Source: Paguma larvata
Lineage: Eukaryota; Chordata; Mammalia; Carnivora; Viverridae
Assembly: GCA_030068075.1 (NCBI GenBank)
Contig: CM057828.1
Coordinates: 114,999,699 to 115,063,698, forward strand
DNA length: 64,000 nucleotides
Reading direction: 5' to 3'
The notes beneath the pieces are model-generated. The model searched no databases and was not told the origin of the DNA. It saw only the letters and a list, made by a program, of their open reading frames with translations. Made by a program: the position numbers and the translations under genes. Of this stretch, positions 21,626-33,901 are shown piece by piece. Numbering within the stretch: position 1 is the stretch's first letter; every line of letters starts with the position of its first letter.

Positions 21626-21854
21626 AGAAGATAGTGCATTATGATCTTGAATGCTCTAGAAAGCCAAGTTCTAGGAGGTCTTGTCCATTTAATAGGTCTA
21701 GAATCAAGGTAACTGGGTAGTAGACAACTCTTTGTCAATATCAGTGTCCATCAATGAAGGAAATAATCCAAAAAAGGTTTTTTGTAAAAGATCAAGATTT
21801 AACACATACTCATATGCCTCTAAACAGATTACAAAATTCCACACCAACTCATAA

Positions 21855-22215
21855 AGACATATCATTCATTCAATAAATGTTGATTGAACCTTTACCATGT
21901 ATCAGGCATTAGGCTTGCTAATGGGGCAAAATAAACACATCTTCTACACAATAGACACATGGACCTTACAGTCAAGTGGGTAGAGAGAGAGAGAAAATAT
22001 AAAAAGCAAATAAAGAAGCTAGAAAATTATATATACTTATAATTGCCATGAAGAAATAAACACTGAAATGATAAAAACTTCAGGGTATGGGGGCGGAAAG
22101 CTTCTATATAAAGAGATAAAGAAAAGAGAGACTTCTAGGAGAAGATAATACTTGATCTGAGACCTCAAAAATGAGGAATAGTTAACTAGGTGGAAGGTAG
22201 TAGAAAACTAGCTAA
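21855..22215 (+). repeat. L2 fragment
   Basis: 'ttcattcaataaatgttgat', 'accatgtatcaggcattagg', 'ggaccttacagtcaagtggg' and 'gatctgagacctcaaaaatg' follow L2 3' order. Confidence 0.7.
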
Positions 22216-22869
22216 AAGTAAGATGGAAAGAATCTTACCTTAGGTACAGAATGTAATCTCTGAGTACCCTAAGACTACCAATATTCCATCCTTAACAGGA
22301 AGGAGTACTGGGAGAAAACAACTACAATAACCTGAAGTTCATATGTGATATGAAAAGTATAAACAATTGAGACAAAAAGAAAATTGTTTTATAAAATAAT
22401 CAAGTGATTATGGCATGAACAGGATCTTCCCCCTCCCCCACCAATTACGTGACGGTAATTTGTAGATATAGACAAATACACCTGTGTGGTCTCAAAATTA
22501 AGAATGAAGTTGTCTAAATATACATTGACACTGCATAGGAACTTGACTGTAATCGAACAATGCATACAAGACCTGTAAGCTCTGTATGAAAAGGCCCAAA
22601 TCTTTATCATCACAGTCCAAGAAGTCAATCTAATGGCTTTAGAACATTGAAATTTGCACTGATAAAAAAGCAATATGCAATGGAGTTATGAGGTATTAGT
22701 TGTCATATAATTGATTTATCACTATTATTAAAAAAGAAAATGTGATGTTTGTATATCTTTAAGTGAAAGAAATGAAAAGAGGTCAAAAACTGCTGAGACT
22801 AGACTTTATATGAGCAATATAGATAGAGTTATTTTAAAAATTTAAGTGCTGCTTTAAATCAACAAGGAT

Positions 22870-23050
22870 TAGAACAGTGGGGTATGGTGAACAGACACCG
22901 AATTGGCAATTGGCAGACCAAAGTTTACTCTTGGCTCTGCCATTGTCCAGTCACATGGCTTTTTACAATTTCCTCAACCTCTCTGAATGCTTTTGCTTCA
23001 TCTGTACTGTAAGAGTGATGTATTAGATACATCCACAACTGCAACATTAG
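22870..23050 (+). repeat. MIR
   Basis: 'ctcttggctctgccattgtc', 'tcctcaacctctctgaatgc' and 'catctgtactgtaagagtga' match MIR. Confidence 0.75.
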
Positions 23051-23381
23051 CAGCTAAATAACAGATAATGGACTAGGTATATTTTCCAGGAACTCATCAT
23101 TCTTAATAGTTCCAGATTTACAAGGTAAATGTTATTTTTAGATTAAATAGTGATGAATATTAGTAAACACAATGGCACAAACCAAGTCAAATTTCTGATA
23201 AAGCAAATGAAACAACAAAGGGACAGCATAGTTTGTTGATAGAACACAAAAATCAGAAATCCAGTTCTTACTCCTGATCTTCCTGTGATTCTGGATTTCC
23301 CTAAGCATATGCCACTCCTGTGCCTCCTGTGCCCACTTTCAAAATGAAGATCATAGTCTTTGTTACCCAAGAGCAGAAGTT

Positions 23382-23526
23382 TTGAAATGTTTGGATGTAG
23401 AAGTATCCCTAGAGGGTTCTGAATATCACTGTGGGTCTGGGGAGAACTTGAGAATCTGCATTTTAATAAGCACCACAGGTGATTTTGTTGCAAATGGTCC
23501 ACAGAGCACATGCTGAGAAATACTGC
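23382..23526 (+). mobile_element. MER5-like DNA transposon fragment
   Basis: 'cttgagaatctgcattttaa' and 'aagcaccacaggtgattttg' resemble MER5A; ends are eroded. Confidence 0.45.
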
Positions 23527-23584
23527 CTCGAGCCATGAAAAATAACTCTAAGGATTTGATACAGGTTAGCTCTTTTCGTCTCCA

Positions 23585-23705
23585 TTGCCACACTGAGTTT
23601 GGTACTGTTACTATTTTACAGATGGAAAACAAACAAACAAACAAATGAACTGCCCTAAGAAATAACAGACATCTGGCTCCAGATATTATACTCTTAGTCA
23701 CTATA
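23585..23705 (-). repeat. MIR fragment
   Basis: 'actattttacagatggaaaa' then 'gaactgccctaag' and 'atctggctccagatattata' fit inverted MIR; carries a short (CAAA)n. Confidence 0.55.
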
Positions 23706-23706
23706 C

Positions 23707-23898
23707 TAGTGGTTCTCAAACGTTGATATGGATTAGATTCACCTGGAGAGCTTTTGTCAAAGCACAAATCAGTGGCCATACCCCCACAAAATTGCTAATT
23801 CAGTAGGTCTCCAGTAGGGCCTGAGAATTTGCATTCCTAACAAATTCCCAGGTGATGCAGATACTGGTGGTCCAGGAACCACTCTTTCAGAATCACTG
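23707..23898 (+). mobile_element. MER5A (hAT-Charlie) relic
   Basis: Starts 'tagtggttctcaaacg', contains 'ctaattcagtaggtctccag', 'cctgagaatttgcattccta' and 'cccaggtgatgcagatactg', and ends 'cagaatcactg'. Near full length. Confidence 0.88.
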
Positions 23899-24984
23899 CT
23901 CTGTGCCATGCTTTTCATCATTATAATCTGTCATGTCTATATGCTTACACTCTTTCCATGTATTTCACTGGAAAAAGAAGAAAGTCAACATCAATGGGTG
24001 AAAAAAATTGCCTGAAATCTGCTTGGGGAAAAGAAAAAACTCTCTGGTTTTCTATTTCCAACTTAGAAAGTTTACCCAAGATGTTTATGTTTTTTACTTA
24101 GCAGTTTATTCTCGTCTGCCTCCAGTTTACCCTTAAAACTCTTACTCCCTGTCAGCATCACTTCTAAAAACACTCCTGCTCTTTCAAGAGTCATCTCCTC
24201 TGCTTTTCACTATAACATCGGGACTTGGGCTATTCTTGCCTTCCCAATAAAGTGCATCTTTTTTAAGTACTGCTAAACAGTATCATCTACAGAGTCACTT
24301 GGGCTTTGACTCAAACTGCTAGTTTCCCCTAATGTCCCATTCCTCCCTCCCTCCCTACACGCACACACAAAATGGTTTTATAAACCTAAAGACACCTAAA
24401 GAACCTTCTGACCATAAAGGGAGAAAACACCAGGAAATGGCATTTATGTAGGAAAATCCTGAGTGTGCTAAGACAAAGATTTCCTTAAATGGCTTTCCAT
24501 GTCCCTGACCTGACTGACATTCAGCAGTGCTGGAAAGAACTAATACAGTATTTCAAAGAAGAGCACCAAATTATTGAAAGCCCAACTCTTTTTAATACAA
24601 GGATTGGCTCCCTCTCTCATGCAGAAATAAGAACAACGCAAGAATTTGAAACAAAATGTACTGAAAAAGGAACTTTGGATAGGAAGAGATGGGAAATGGA
24701 TTATTTTGTCTTTGCTCAATTTCGTCTGCTTCTCTTCTTGGGGGGAAGCTCCTCATACCATATGTATGTATTTGTTGTTACAGTTCATGATGTTGTTTTC
24801 ATCAGCACATTACCTTGGGCATAACGGAGGTTTACTTCATGATCAGTTTAGGACTTGGCTCTCCATCTTAATACAGGAGCTTTTGAAAGTTGGGAACTTC
24901 AAGTGTCCAGGACCATGTCTACAGTGCACATTGTGTACACACATAGGAGACACTAATAAATGGCAATTCCTCACTATGAAAGAG

Positions 24985-25352
24985 CAGAAACTTGTAAACC
25001 CAAACACACTTATAAAGAACAAGTTGAGCAAAAGGCATAATCATACCTGTAAATGCAGAGAGCAAACTGATGGTTGCTAGAGGGAACAGGAGTGAGGACT
25101 GGACAAAATGGATGAAGGTGAGTGGGAGATACAGGCTTCCATTTTTGGAATAAATAAGTCATAAGAATAAAAGGCACAGCATGACAAATATAATCAATGA
25201 TATAATAGCATGGTACGGTGGTGACAGGTGGTAGATACACTTCTGGCATGCATATAGCATAATGTATAAGTAAGTCGAATCATTATGTTGTATACCTGAA
25301 ACTAATGTAGCATTGTGTGTCAACTACACTCAAATAAAAATGTAATGAGAAA
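24985..25352 (+). mobile_element. L1 3' end fragment
   Basis: 'caaactgatggttgctagag', 'attatgttgtatacctgaaa', 'gtcaactacactcaaataaa' and an A-rich end match L1 3' UTR. Confidence 0.75.
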
Positions 25353-26494
25353 AAAAATTATAATAATATTAAGTCGCTTGTAAAAATTTTGCTATTTTAA
25401 AAAAAGTTGGGGGAAATTAATCCAGTAATGTTGATATTATTGAACTTCCAGAGATCTTATTTTTGTCGTTTTATGGAAAAAATAAAATAAGGAGACATGA
25501 CACAGAAATATATTCCAGTCAAATTTAGTGAAAGAAGAAAACCACTACACATATTCTGATGGAAATATCTTAAGGCTAAGAAAATGACAAACCTAATCAT
25601 GAGTCCAGGTAAAAACAGTTTTGCAGATGTAGTAGGATGTGCCCTGCAGAAGTCTGAATCCTGTGGCATATATAAATTGTTTCTATCTGTCATTTTGATG
25701 TACTCTTGGAATAAACAGTTTCATGGAAAATTTTGCTTCATCTTTACCAACAGCTCCCTATTCAAACACAGAAGAATTTTAGAGAAATTTTGGCACATGA
25801 AGGTTTCAGTTTCTTTTGTTCGCTGTGTCAATAAATGTTCTTCAGTAATGGGGCTGACTTCAAGTATACATGGCCATCATGTACCACAATGTCTGGGGAG
25901 AAATGGGTTCTTCGTGAGCACTCTGCAGAAATAAGCTCTTATATATTGCATAGAAACAGCAGACTAGAAAAAAAGAAAAAAGAAAAAGCAGACTAGAGAA
26001 CAGAAGGCTAAAAAGAGAAACAATTTTCAAGAATCTGCTGTATCATGAGTACCAAATGTGATGAAAAGGAGCTGTTTCAACTGTTTGTTTTTATATCTCA
26101 AATCAGTTATTCTAGAGGAAAAAATTAAAATTTAATTAAAATTCAAGAAAGCAGTAAAAACGAACAAGAAAGTTTTTCTGAATGTTGAGGTTATTTTTAA
26201 TTGAGATGGATTAACCAAGAACTGGAGAGAATACTTCCTTGAAGGAAATTTGTGATCTTTGGTGGAAACTACATCCATATATCAGAAATGAGTTATATTT
26301 ATATTCCACCTGGATAGACAGATGAACCAAATAGTCTTTGGAATCTATTTCTTTCTTACAGTTTTTTGATAGATCTAGATCACTGATAGACTCAAATAAT
26401 TGAGACTGTTTATGTTGCCACAAACAGGAAAACTAGTGCATACATATTTCACCCATAATCCTTCCCTTAGATATCAAAATCCTGTCCCTTTTTG

Positions 26495-26715
26495 CTACCA
26501 CTCCTCCTGTGCTGCATTACTCAACCTGGCATTCAAGACCGTTTACTAAATTTTTCTCACCCATCCCACCAGCCCTCCACTACCTTTTAGAGTCCCTCCA
26601 TTCTGACAAAACTATGCTGTTTACGCTCTTCCTTTATAAGTAATTTGCACATTCTAGTCCTATGCCTGCCTTTGTAGAAGCTAACTCTGTTTTTTGAGAA
26701 GAGAAAACTTCTACA
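26495..26715 (-). repeat. L2-like fragment
   Basis: 'cctggcattcaagaccgttt', the C/T-rich run and 'cctatgcctgcctttgta' resemble inverted L2; weakly supported. Confidence 0.45.
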
Positions 26716-26754
26716 AATACATGTTTCCTCTCCTTAAAGTCTTTCAATACTACC

Positions 26755-27575
26755 AACTCTCTGACTAGACATTTCACCTAAAAGATACACAAATGGCTAA
26801 TGAATGCATGAAAAGAGGCCCAACACCGTTGGTCTTGACAGAAATGAAAACTAAAAACCACAAGATACCATTACATACCCACTAGTAGGACTAAAATAAA
26901 TAAGACACACAATAACAACTGTAGGTGAGGATATGAAAAAACAAGAGGCTTCCTACATTGCTGGTGGGAACGAAAAGAGGCACAGTCACTTTGGAAGACA
27001 GATTAGCAGTTTCTCAAGAAAGTTCAATACAAACTACCACATGACCCAGCAATTCTACTTGTAGGTGTTTACCCAAGAGACATGAAAGCATGTGTCCACA
27101 CAAAGACATGCACACGAATGTTCACAGCAGCATTATCCATAATAGCCAAAATCTAGAAATGACCTGAAGATACCTCAACTGGTGAATGGATAGACACAAT
27201 GTGGTACTACTATCTAATAGAATATTATTCAGCCATAAATATGACCAAGCCACTGACACAGGCTATGCCATGCATGCAGCTCAAAAATATACTAAGTGAT
27301 AGAAGCTAGACACAAGAAACCATATATTGTGTTCATGTGACATGTCCAGAAAGGGTAAGTTTATAGACACAAAAGGTAGATTGTTGGTTACCTGGACCTA
27401 GAAGTTGAAGAAAGAACAACTGTCATTTGACATGAAGGTTCTTGCTAGGGGGGTGAAAAGGCTCTAAAACTGGTGACAATAGCTGTACTATTTGGTAAAT
27501 TACTTGAAATCATTGAATTGTACACTTAAATAGGTGATATGTAAAATGTACTTCAGTAAAGTTTGCTTAAAAAAA
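26755..27575 (+). mobile_element. Old L1 3' fragment
   Basis: 'catgaaaagaggcccaacac', 'cattgctggtgggaacgaaa', 'catgacccagcaattctact', 'tcacagcagcattatccata' and 'attgaattgtacacttaaat' track L1 3' order to the A-rich end. Confidence 0.85.
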
Positions 27576-27794
27576 AGAACTATCAACTTAGTTATTCTCC
27601 ATGATTCATTTGATTTTCTAGAATCCTCCTTGAGTCTGTCCAGTATCATCTTGTTTCTTATGACTCCATTTTGTATTATACAATTTGTATTTGCTGACAT
27701 AATGCTATCTCTGAACATTTACATGGAAAATTGAAGAAGTTTTGGATAGCTTCCTCATCTGTATTATTTTTTATTTTATTTAACAGAAAATACC

Positions 27795-28450
27795 AATGAG
27801 GGGGGCCACTATGTGCCAGACACTATTCTAGATAAAAGTGATATTGCAATAAACAAGTCAAGTCTCTGCCAGCATGGTGCCTACATTCCACAGAGGAGAC
27901 CAACAATAAACAAATGAAAAATAATATAACATAATTTTCAGATGTAATAAGTACTATAAGGAAAAATAAAGGGGAATAAGAAGTTAGATAGAGATTGTTC
28001 GTCAGGGAAAGCAGTTGATTAAGTGGAATTGAGTAGAAGATTGAATGATGTGAAGAGTGACAAACAGGAAGAACTCAGAACAATTTTCCCAGAAGAAAAT
28101 AATGATCACAAAAGCCCTAAAAGAGGATTAAATCTGGTCTGCCCAGAAACAGCAAAAATAACTGTGCAGATAGAGGCCAAAGAAAGAGGAAGAGGAAGAG
28201 AAGGCAAGGATCAAATCATATAGTGTTTGGGAGGAGGGGTATGGCAATGAGTTTCACTTTTATTGCAAGGACAAATCATGGGAGGAAGTCATGGGAGGAT
28301 TTGACAGGAGTGACAAAGTCATGAAGACTGCTACACAGTCTGAAGGAGGAGGACATGAGCAGAAACATAGAGACCAGTTAGGAAGCTATCGCAGTAGTCA
28401 AAACAATACATTATGGTGGTTTGGACTGGAAGTAGAATGATGATGGTCAA
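27795..28450 (+). repeat. L2
   Basis: 'ctatgtgccagacactattc', 'gtgcctacattccacagagg', 'gggaggatttgacaggagtg', 'agaccagttaggaagctatc' and 'attatggtggtttggactgg' follow L2 over about 650 bases. The predicted peptide fragments inside it are meaningless. Confidence 0.8.
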
Positions 28451-28731
28451 AATAGTTAAACATTCTTGAATTCAGGAATGTAGTTTTCTGAAGGTCAGAA
28501 CTTAATTAAAACCCTATGTTAGATGAGAATAAGATTTTCTTTAAAAAAAAAATAGATTTCTTAATGTAGGAATGTTAATAAATAAAATAACTGGTGCCAA
28601 CTCCATTTGGTAGTAGAACCCTAAGTTTAGATTCAAAAGTATTTTTATTTTTTAGAAAAATCACTGTTCCTACTTATTCATATAAAAATTCTTTTATCCC
28701 AGTTTAAAAATGAGCAGAAGACATGATCAGA

Positions 28732-28930
28732 GAGGTACCCGGATGGCTCAGTCAGCTGAGATTCCAACTTCGGCTGAGGTCATAATCTCATGGTTCATAG
28801 ATTTGAGCCCCACATCAGGCTTTGCGCTGACAGCAAGGAGCATGTTTCAGATTCTCTGTCTCCCTCTCTGCCTCTCCCCCTGTTCGAGCTCTCTCCCACA
28901 CACAGAAATAAGTATTTTTAAAAATTTAAA
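28732..28930 (+). mobile_element. Felid SINE fused 5' of an L1
   Basis: Head begins 'gaggtacccggatggctcag'; the body is felid type and ends in 'taagtatttttaaaaattta'. No target copy follows its tail; the L1 begins at once. Confidence 0.9.
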
Positions 28931-30529
28931 TAATCCCTATCAAAATAACACCAACATTCTTGACAGAGATAGAAAAAATAGTCCTAAAATTTGTATGGAA
29001 GCAGAAAAGACTCCAAATAGCCAACGCAATCCTGAAAAAGAAAGCCAAACTAGAGATGTCACAATTCCAGACTTCAAGTTGCACTACAAAGCTGTAATCG
29101 TCAAGACAGTATGGTACTGGCACAAAAACAGACACATAGATCAATGGACCCAAAAATGTGGAAAGAATATCCAATGGAATAAAAGACAGTCTCTTCAGCA
29201 AGTGGTGCTGGGAAAACTGGACAGTGACATGCAAAAATGAACCTGGACCACTTTCTTACACCATACACAAAAATAAACTCAAAATGGATTAAAGACCTAA
29301 ATTTGAGAAAGGAAACCATCAAAACCCTAAAGGAGAATGCAGGCAACAACCTCTTTGATCTTGGCTGCAGCAACTTCTTACTCACATGTCTCTGGAGGCA
29401 AAGGAAACAAAAGCAAAAATGAACTATCGAGACCTCATCAAGATAAAAGCTTCTGCCTGGTGAAGGAAACAATCAGCAAAACTAAAAGACAACTGATGAA
29501 ATGGTAGAAGATATTTCCAAATGACATGTCAGATAAAAGGTTAGTATCCAAAATCTATAAAGAACTTATCAAACTCAACACTCAAAAGGTGAATAATCCA
29601 GTGAAGAAATGAGCAAAAGACATGAATAGTTACTTTTCCAAAGAAGACATCCAGATGGCTAACAGACACGTAAAAAGATATTCAATATCACTCTTCATCA
29701 TCAGGGAAATACAAATCAAAAACCTCAATAAGATACCACCTGACACTTGTCAGAGTGGCTAAAAATAACAACTTAGGCAACAACAGATGTTGGCAAGGAT
29801 GCAGAGAAAGAGGAACCCTTTTGCACTGCTGGTGGGAATGCAAACTTGTGCAGCCACTCTGGAAAACGGTATGAAGATTCCTCAAAAAATTAAAAATATA
29901 ACTACCCTATGACCCAGAAATTGCACTACTAAATATTTATCCAAAGGATACAGGTGTGATATTTGAAGGGGCACATACACACCAATGTTTATAGCAGCGC
30001 TATCAACAATAACCAAAGTATGGAAACAGCCCAACTATTCACCGACAGATGAATGGATAAAGATGTGGTGTATATATATATACACACACACACACAATGG
30101 AATGTTACTCAGTGATCAAAAAGAATGAAATCCTGCCATTTGCAACAACATGGGTAAAACCAGAATGTACTATGCTAAGCGAAATTAGTCAGTCAGAGGA
30201 AGACAAATATCATATGACTTCACTCATATGTGGAATGTAAGATACAAAACAGATGAATATAAGGGAAGGTTAGCAAAAATAATATAAAAATAAGGAGCAG
30301 GACAAAACATAAGAGACTCTTAAATACACAGAACAAACTGATGGTTGCTGAGGGGGTTTGGGGTGAGGGTGGGCTAAATGGGTAAGGGACATTAAGGAGG
30401 ACACTTGTTGGGATGAGCACTGGGTGTTATCTGTAGGGGATTAATAAAGATTCCACTCTTCATATTATTATTGCACTATATACTAATTAACTTGGATGTA
30501 AATTTAATTTTTTTTAATTTGTTAAAAAA
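28931..30529 (+). mobile_element. 5'-truncated L1 (ORF2 end and 3' UTR)
   Basis: Begins 'aatccctatcaaaataacac', passes 'gacagtatggtactggcaca', 'ttagtatccaaaatctataa', 'gggatgagcactgggtgtta', and ends with an A/T-rich tail at about 30529. The ORF2 frame is broken by frameshifts and stops. It contains a short (TA)(CA) tract near 30070-30098. The copy of the target site lies at 30530-30544. Confidence 0.92.
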
Positions 30530-30930
30530 GAAGATATGATCAGAAATTTCGAAACAAAAGAAACACGTGGCCTTTAAACATACGAATCTCATTAATGAGT
30601 GTGGAAATGCAAATCAAAACACAATGTCAAGCAAGTTAGATCTATACGATTGGCAAATATTAAATATTGGCATATTGTCCAATAATGCCGAGTTACTAGC
30701 ACTGGATGTGGAGAAGACGGGAGAGTTGTGGAATCACAAAATCTCCTATGCATTGCTGTTGGAAGTGTAAACTAGTATGATTGTTTTTGGAAAATAATTC
30801 AGCATTATCTTGTAATGTCAAATATTCACCAATCCTATGATCCAGCACTTCCATACTTAACATATACACAAAAGAAATTCTGGAACATGTATACCTTGGG
30901 AAATGTACAAGAATGTTAATAGCATTACTT

Positions 30931-31139
30931 TTTTTTTAACGTTTATTTATTTTTGACAGAAAGAGACAGAGTGTGAGCAGAGAAAGGGCAGAGAGAGAGG
31001 GAGACACAGAATCTGAAGCAGGCTCCAGGCTCTGAGCTGTCAGCACAGAGCTGGACGCGGGGCTGAAACCCACTAACTGTGAGATCATGACCTAAGCCAA
31101 TGTCTGACGCTTAACCAACTGAGACACCCATATGCCCCA
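30931..31139 (-). mobile_element. Felid SINE in ancient L1
   Basis: Full minus-strand copy; flanks 'agcattacttttt' and 'aacgttactgttt' are imperfect target copies. Confidence 0.93.
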
Positions 31140-32821
31140 ACGTTACTGTTTAAATGCAAAAACCCTGAGCCTAAATGCTCATCAACAGGAGAACAGTGAA
31201 TGAACTGTGTTATGCTCACACATATGAAATGAAAGCAAGGACATTATAAACACAGGCTTCAGAGAGATGGCTGGGCTCTTTGAGTGGGGTGAGGTATGAG
31301 AATGGGACAGGGTGCTAGGTGGAAAATTCACAAGTGCTTATCTAAAATAATTAACTAAATAAATCAGATCATGTGTTGACCAATGGCAAAAGTGCCTTGA
31401 ACAAAGGACTATGTTAAATTGAAGGTCCTGAAGTCAATTAAAGGGGCAAAGGAAAGGGAAGAGAAGGGAACAGAAAGGAAGGAAAGAAATCACTGTTAAC
31501 TGTCATTGTTTCTGTAGCGTTGTCCCCAAATGAATGATCTTCATGGTCTATATGACCCTCTTCACCCTTAAGAACTTATTGAGCTGACAAATCTGACAAA
31601 GCAATAGTGTAAATGTTCCTCTTGGTGCCAACATTTTGCTCCTCCTGAGTAACAGTGTCCACTTTTTCCCAGTGCCAAAAAAGTTTCAGTGTTCAGACAG
31701 GCCTCCTGATTTGAAATCAGGAAAGGTTCTCAGTGCCTGCCTTCATCTAGACCTTCCTATTAATAATAGCTGTTATTTACATTTGGCTGAGCCATCGTCT
31801 TGGATAGCAGTCCACTTCAGGCTGAAGTTCGATTTCACTTTCTGAAGATCAAGTACTTTCTTCCCTTCCCTATCAGTCTCTAAACTTATCGAGTTTGTAT
31901 CCAGAGCACTATTTCTAGGCCTCCGACATGTCTCCTCAAAGACTGGATGACCCACTTTCCAGATGGAGCCAACATCATCCTCTATCTGATCCATAAATCA
32001 CGAACAGAAGGCTGAGGAAATGAGAAGCTGTGTACCCACTGGGAGGGTAGCTAAGCTTCCAGCATGGGGTGTACAGCAAGATCACAGGCACACAACATAA
32101 TTCTCCCGAAAGCCAGTTTTGATCAATGACAGAACAACCTGGTTCCAGAGGAAATCATCCCGGATTTTTTTAAGCGAAACTAAACAGTAATATTGAAAGT
32201 AGGTAAGATTTACCACAAATTTAATCTAATGTATTTAATGGTATATGGCACCTGAAGACTAGATAGCAAGTAAGTCATTCACATATTTGACAATAATAGC
32301 TATTTCAAGGATTCCCTCAGACGAAAGATGAGGGAAGAGAAAAGATAAAGTTTAGGAACTCCTCTTCTGCCACAAGGGCATAGGGCAGTGTTCCAGTTCT
32401 CCTTCCCTTCCCTAAAAAGGATTTAAGGTATGATCTCAGGGAATAAGGCTGATCTCCCATAATACCTGGGCTATGAGTACCATCTTTCAGTCCTCTTGGA
32501 AGAAGAAAATAGTTAGATACCCCAGAGAGGCTGATTTCAGTGTTCATTTAGAAGTCTCTGATAATAGATAAGCAGAGAGAGGCCCTGCCTGGGGGAGGAG
32601 GGGAGCAGGGAGGGGGGCTTTTTGTAAACATCAGGGAAGTGTGGGAGGCAAGCTACTGTTAGTGAGAGATGGTGAGGACAGCTAGATACATAAGCATGCT
32701 AGAAAAATATCCATATTGTCAGTACAACATAATGATAACGTTGAGTCCAGATATTTTTTTTAAAACTAAGCTTTTTACTACTTAACTCATTCTTAAGTAA
32801 GTTAGGAATAGAAGTGAGAAG

Positions 32822-33012
32822 GGGGGTGTTCTCCTGGGAGGCTCAGTCGGTTGAGCATCCAACTTCAGCTCAGGTCATGATCTCATGGTCTGTGAGTTTG
32901 AGCCACACCATCAGGCTCGCTGCTGTCAGCAGAGCCTGCTCTGTTCTCCTCTCTCTGTCTCTCTGCCTCTCCCCCACTTGCTCGCTCTATCTCCAAAGTA
33001 AACATTTTTTTT
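32822..33012 (+). mobile_element. Felid SINE
   Basis: 'ctcctgggaggctcagtcgg' head and felid body; target copies AGAAGTGAGAAG (32810-32821) and AAAAGTGAGGAG (33013-33024). Confidence 0.92.
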
Positions 33013-33624
33013 AAAAGTGAGGAGGACAGAACATCTCTTAAGTACAGTCAGAGGATTTTAGACTTCATATAACAGTGGCTTGATCATCAATAATTTCATC
33101 TTTAAAATTACCCTGAAAGTTGTCAAAAGGATTAGTTCTCAGAAATACATGCCCAGGAATAGGTCTTTGCATTGCCAGATGACTTCTGAATTGGTGAATT
33201 CCTAAAATCCAGGACAGAGCTTTCTGCAAATTGCCATGAAGTTGTTTCTGCCTCCATTTTACTGGCTTTGTTATTACAGCATCTACCCTGGAAGCTGAGT
33301 TTCCCTGTCCTCACACCCACTCTCTGCCAGGATGACAGCAGATTGGGAACAAGGACCAGGAGAGAACTGAGCTGCCGTCCTAAGACATAGATTTTTTTAA
33401 GCATGAAGAGTGAAGAGGATTAAAATCAATTCTTATCTCTGCATAATGTACCCACCTGAATTTCTTTTCTGGATTCTTTTTCCTTATTTAAACTTGTCAC
33501 TTGAGCAGCTGAAGAAAAAATATGATCCCAGGATCTCCCCCTTAGTAAGAGAAGCACCTCCTCCCCTATAACATCCTAACCAAAACACATCAATTAGAAC
33601 AGCCTCAATCAAAAGTCAAGAAGA

Positions 33625-33901
33625 GGGGCGTCTGGGTGGCTCAGGTCATGATCTCACAGATTGTGAGTTTGAGCCCTGTGCGTGGGGCTCTGTGGGACAG
33701 CTCAGAGCCTGGAGCCTGTTTCCAATTCTGAGTCTCCCTTTCTCTGCCCCCCTGCTCACTCTCTCTCTCTCTCTCTCTCTTTCTCCCCAAAATAAATAAT
33801 CATTAAAAATATTCTGAATAAAATATATTCTGAATAATCATTAAAAATATTCTGAATAATCAGAATAAAAATATTCTGAGCATATAAAATATATTTTTTT
33901 T
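33625..33901 (+). mobile_element. Felid SINE with head deletion and duplicated tail
   Basis: Perfect 12-bp target copies AAGTCAAGAAGA at 33613-33624 and 33902-33913. About 27 bases of the head are missing between two GGCTCA copies. The tail holds repeated 'attaaaaatattctgaata' units at about 33802-33858. Confidence 0.93.

Larger units (their letters stand above)
28701..31250 (+). mobile_element. Ancient L1 carrying two later insertions
   Basis: Pieces at 28701-28731, 30530-30930 and 31140-31250 form one diverged L1 3' region: '...atgagcagaagacatgatc', 'gccttaaacatacg'-like, 'gcattgctgttggaagtgta', 'tgatccagcacttccatact', 'gaatgttaatagcattact'. They are separated by the SINE-L1 unit (28732-30529) and the SINE at 30931-31139. 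Confidence 0.75.

Noticed and set aside
28710..29240. 176-codon frame
   Set aside because: It starts in a SINE and runs into L1 ORF2; a transposon by-product, not a gene.
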